Shown here: piece by piece, positions 62,664 through 64,000 of the stretch
How the letters are laid out: the number at the start of each line of letters is the position of its first letter
Position numbering within the stretch: the stretch's first letter is position 1
Source of the DNA: Bos javanicus
Taxonomy: Eukaryota > Chordata > Mammalia > Artiodactyla > Bovidae
NCBI RefSeq assembly: GCF_032452875.1
Contig: NW_026893682.1
Span: forward strand, 186,001 to 250,000
Direction: 5' to 3'
Length of the DNA: 64,000 nt
Notes under the pieces: model-generated
What the model was told of the DNA's origin: nothing
Seen by the model: only the letters and a program-made list of their open reading frames with translations
Database searches by the model: none
Made by a program: the position numbers and the translations under genes

Positions 62664-64000
62664 GATCAGTGTATGATACCAAACATGATCAGCGCATGAT
62701 CAGTCACATGATCAGTGCATGATAAGCCACGTGATCAGTGCATGATCAATCACGTGATCAGTGCATGATCAGTCACGTGATCAGTGCATGGTAGCTGCGT
62801 GATCAGTGCATGATCAGCCACGTGATCAGTGCATGATAGCCACGTGATCAGTGCATGATCAGTCACGTGATCAGTGCATGATCAGTCACGTGATCAGTGC
62901 ATGATCAGCCACGTGATCAGTGCATGATCAGTCACGTGATCAGTGCATGATCAGTCACGTGACCAGTGCATGGTAGCTACGTGATCAGTGCATGATCAGC
63001 CACGTGATCAGTGCATGATCAGCCACGTGATCAGTGCATGATCAGTCACGTGATCAGTGCATGATCAGCCACGTGATCAGTGCATGATCAGCCACGTGAT
63101 CAGTGCATGATCAGCCACGTGATCAGTGCATGATCAGTCACGTGATCAGTGCATGATAGCTGTGATCAGTGCATGATCAGCCACGTGATCAGTGCATGAT
63201 CAGCCACGTGATCAGTGCATGATCAGCCACGTGATCAGTGCATGATCAGTCACGTGATCAGTGCATGATCAGTCACGTGATCAGTGCATGATAGCTACGT
63301 GATCAGTGCATGATCAGCCACGTGATCAGTGCATGATAGCCACGTGATCAGTGCATGATCAGTCACGTGATCAGTGCATGATCAGCCACGTGATCAGTGC
63401 ATGATCAGCCACGTGATCAGTGCATGATAGCCACGTGATCAGTGCATGATCAGTTACGTGATCAGTGCATGATCAGTCACGTGATCAGTGCATGATAGCT
63501 GCGTGATCAGTGCATGATCAGCCACGTGATCAGTGCATGATAGCCACGTGATCAGTGCATGATCAGTCACGTGATCAGTGCATGATCAGCCACGTGATCA
63601 GTGCATGATCAGTCACGTGATCAGTGCATGATCAGCCACGTGATCAGTGCATGATCAGTCACGTGATCAGTGCATGATATAGACGTGATCAGTGCATGAT
63701 CAGTCACGTGATCAGTGCATGATCAGCCACGTGATCAGTGCATGATAGCCACGTGATCAGTGCATGATCAGTCACGTGATCAGTGCATGATCAGTCACGT
63801 GATCAGTACATGGTAGCTACGTGATCAGTGCATGATCAGCCACGTGATCAGTGCATGATAGCCACGTGATCAGTGCATGATCAGTCACGTGATCAGTGCA
63901 TGATCAGTCACGTGATCAGTGCATGATAGCTGCGTGATCATGCATGATCAGCCACGTGATCAGTGCATGATAGCCACGTGATCAGTGCATGATCAGCCAC
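62664..64000. repeat. 22/23-bp array after core 31, cut by window end
   Basis: S-type exit with a CAATCACGTG unit as after core 4, D units near 62791, 62973, 63157 (GATAGCTGTG, two bases short), 63292, 63494, 63812 and 63927, and ATATAGACGTG near 63677. The order follows 6107-7320 closely, so a longer array probably continues past the window. Confidence 0.94.

Larger units (their letters stand above)
1..64000. repeat. Satellite DNA: 22/23-bp units with interspersed PvuII-rich cores
   Basis: Seen: the window is one continuous satellite block that runs off both ends. The basic unit is an 11-mer GATCAGTGCAT plus a 12-mer GATCAGYCACGT. A 22-bp variant has lost the C of ATCAG (GATAGCCACGT). Thirty-one cores of 240-246 bp, all in one orientation, interrupt the array every 0.8-4.2 kb. 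Known from memory: bovine 1.706 g/cm3 satellite has a 23-bp prototype of 12+11 nucleotides and a patchwork of Sau3A-rich and PvuII-rich segments in a repeat of about 2.35 kb. Inferred: this is that family or a close ruminant relative, with longer Sau-type segments than the classical repeat. No unique sequence, interspersed element or gene interrupts it. Confidence 0.95.

Noticed and set aside
1..64000. CRISPR-like array of short regular repeats
   Set aside because: The repeats are directly adjacent with no unique spacers, there are no cas genes, and the pattern extends over the whole window, as in satellite DNA.
1..64000. Telomeric repeats, tRNA or rRNA genes, microsatellites
   Set aside because: No TTAGGG runs, no cloverleaf-like sequence and no rRNA similarity were seen; everything reads as array unit or core.

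Overview
The whole 64-kb window is satellite DNA; I find no gene, RNA gene or transposable element. Two materials alternate. About 56 kb is a tandem array of a 22/23-bp unit: an 11-mer GATCAGTGCAT followed by a 12-mer GATCAGYCACGT. The rest is 31 copies of a 240-246-bp core, all in the same orientation, rich in PvuII sites (CAGCTG) and bounded by GGGCCTGCTGAG on the left and CCAGAGGCACAT on the right. The layout matches what I remember of the bovine 1.706 g/cm3 satellite (satellite III): a 23-bp prototype made of 12- and 11-nucleotide halves, with GATC-rich 'Sau' segments alternating with 'Pvu' segments. I therefore think this is pericentromeric or centromeric heterochromatin of cattle or a related ruminant. 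The taxon is from memory and was not checked against a database.

The array units fall into four common variants, coded here A (ATCAGCCACGTG), B (ATCAGTCACGTG), C (22-bp, ATAGCCACGTG) and D (TAGCTACGTG or TAGCTGCGTG). Their order is not random: B-D-A-C recurs throughout. The cores fall into S (11 copies, about 242 bp), L (19 copies, 246 bp, with four extra bases before GATTCG) and one hybrid at 25101. L splits further by one base: L-g (CACAGCTGAG, 10 copies) and L-c (CACACCTGAG, 9 copies). S and L cores have different flanking units on both sides.

Higher-order structure is layered. (i) 1-34 kb: cores 1-15, with three arrays (6107-9633, 11673-14316, 17602-21524) each holding a partly repeated block of about 1187 bp, and three long runs of pure A/B units before cores 11, 13 and 15. 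(ii) About 33.25-49.0 kb: a tandem duplication with a period of about 7.9 kb, each unit carrying a matching series of four cores. (iii) 49-64 kb: core series that repeat those of the first 17 kb almost base for base in spacing (offsets near 50.0, 42.9 and 39.4 kb). A module of S core, 1028-1029-bp array and L-c core occurs four times.

No protein product is supported. The array cannot hold a long reading frame because a 23-bp period passes a TGA through every frame. The only open frames, 62 codons on the minus strand of each L core, begin at TTG and are broken in the S cores. What may be functional is the DNA itself: about 2,400 E-boxes (CACGTG), one per unit, whose central CpG is nearly the only CpG in the unit, and a GATC site every 11-12 bp.
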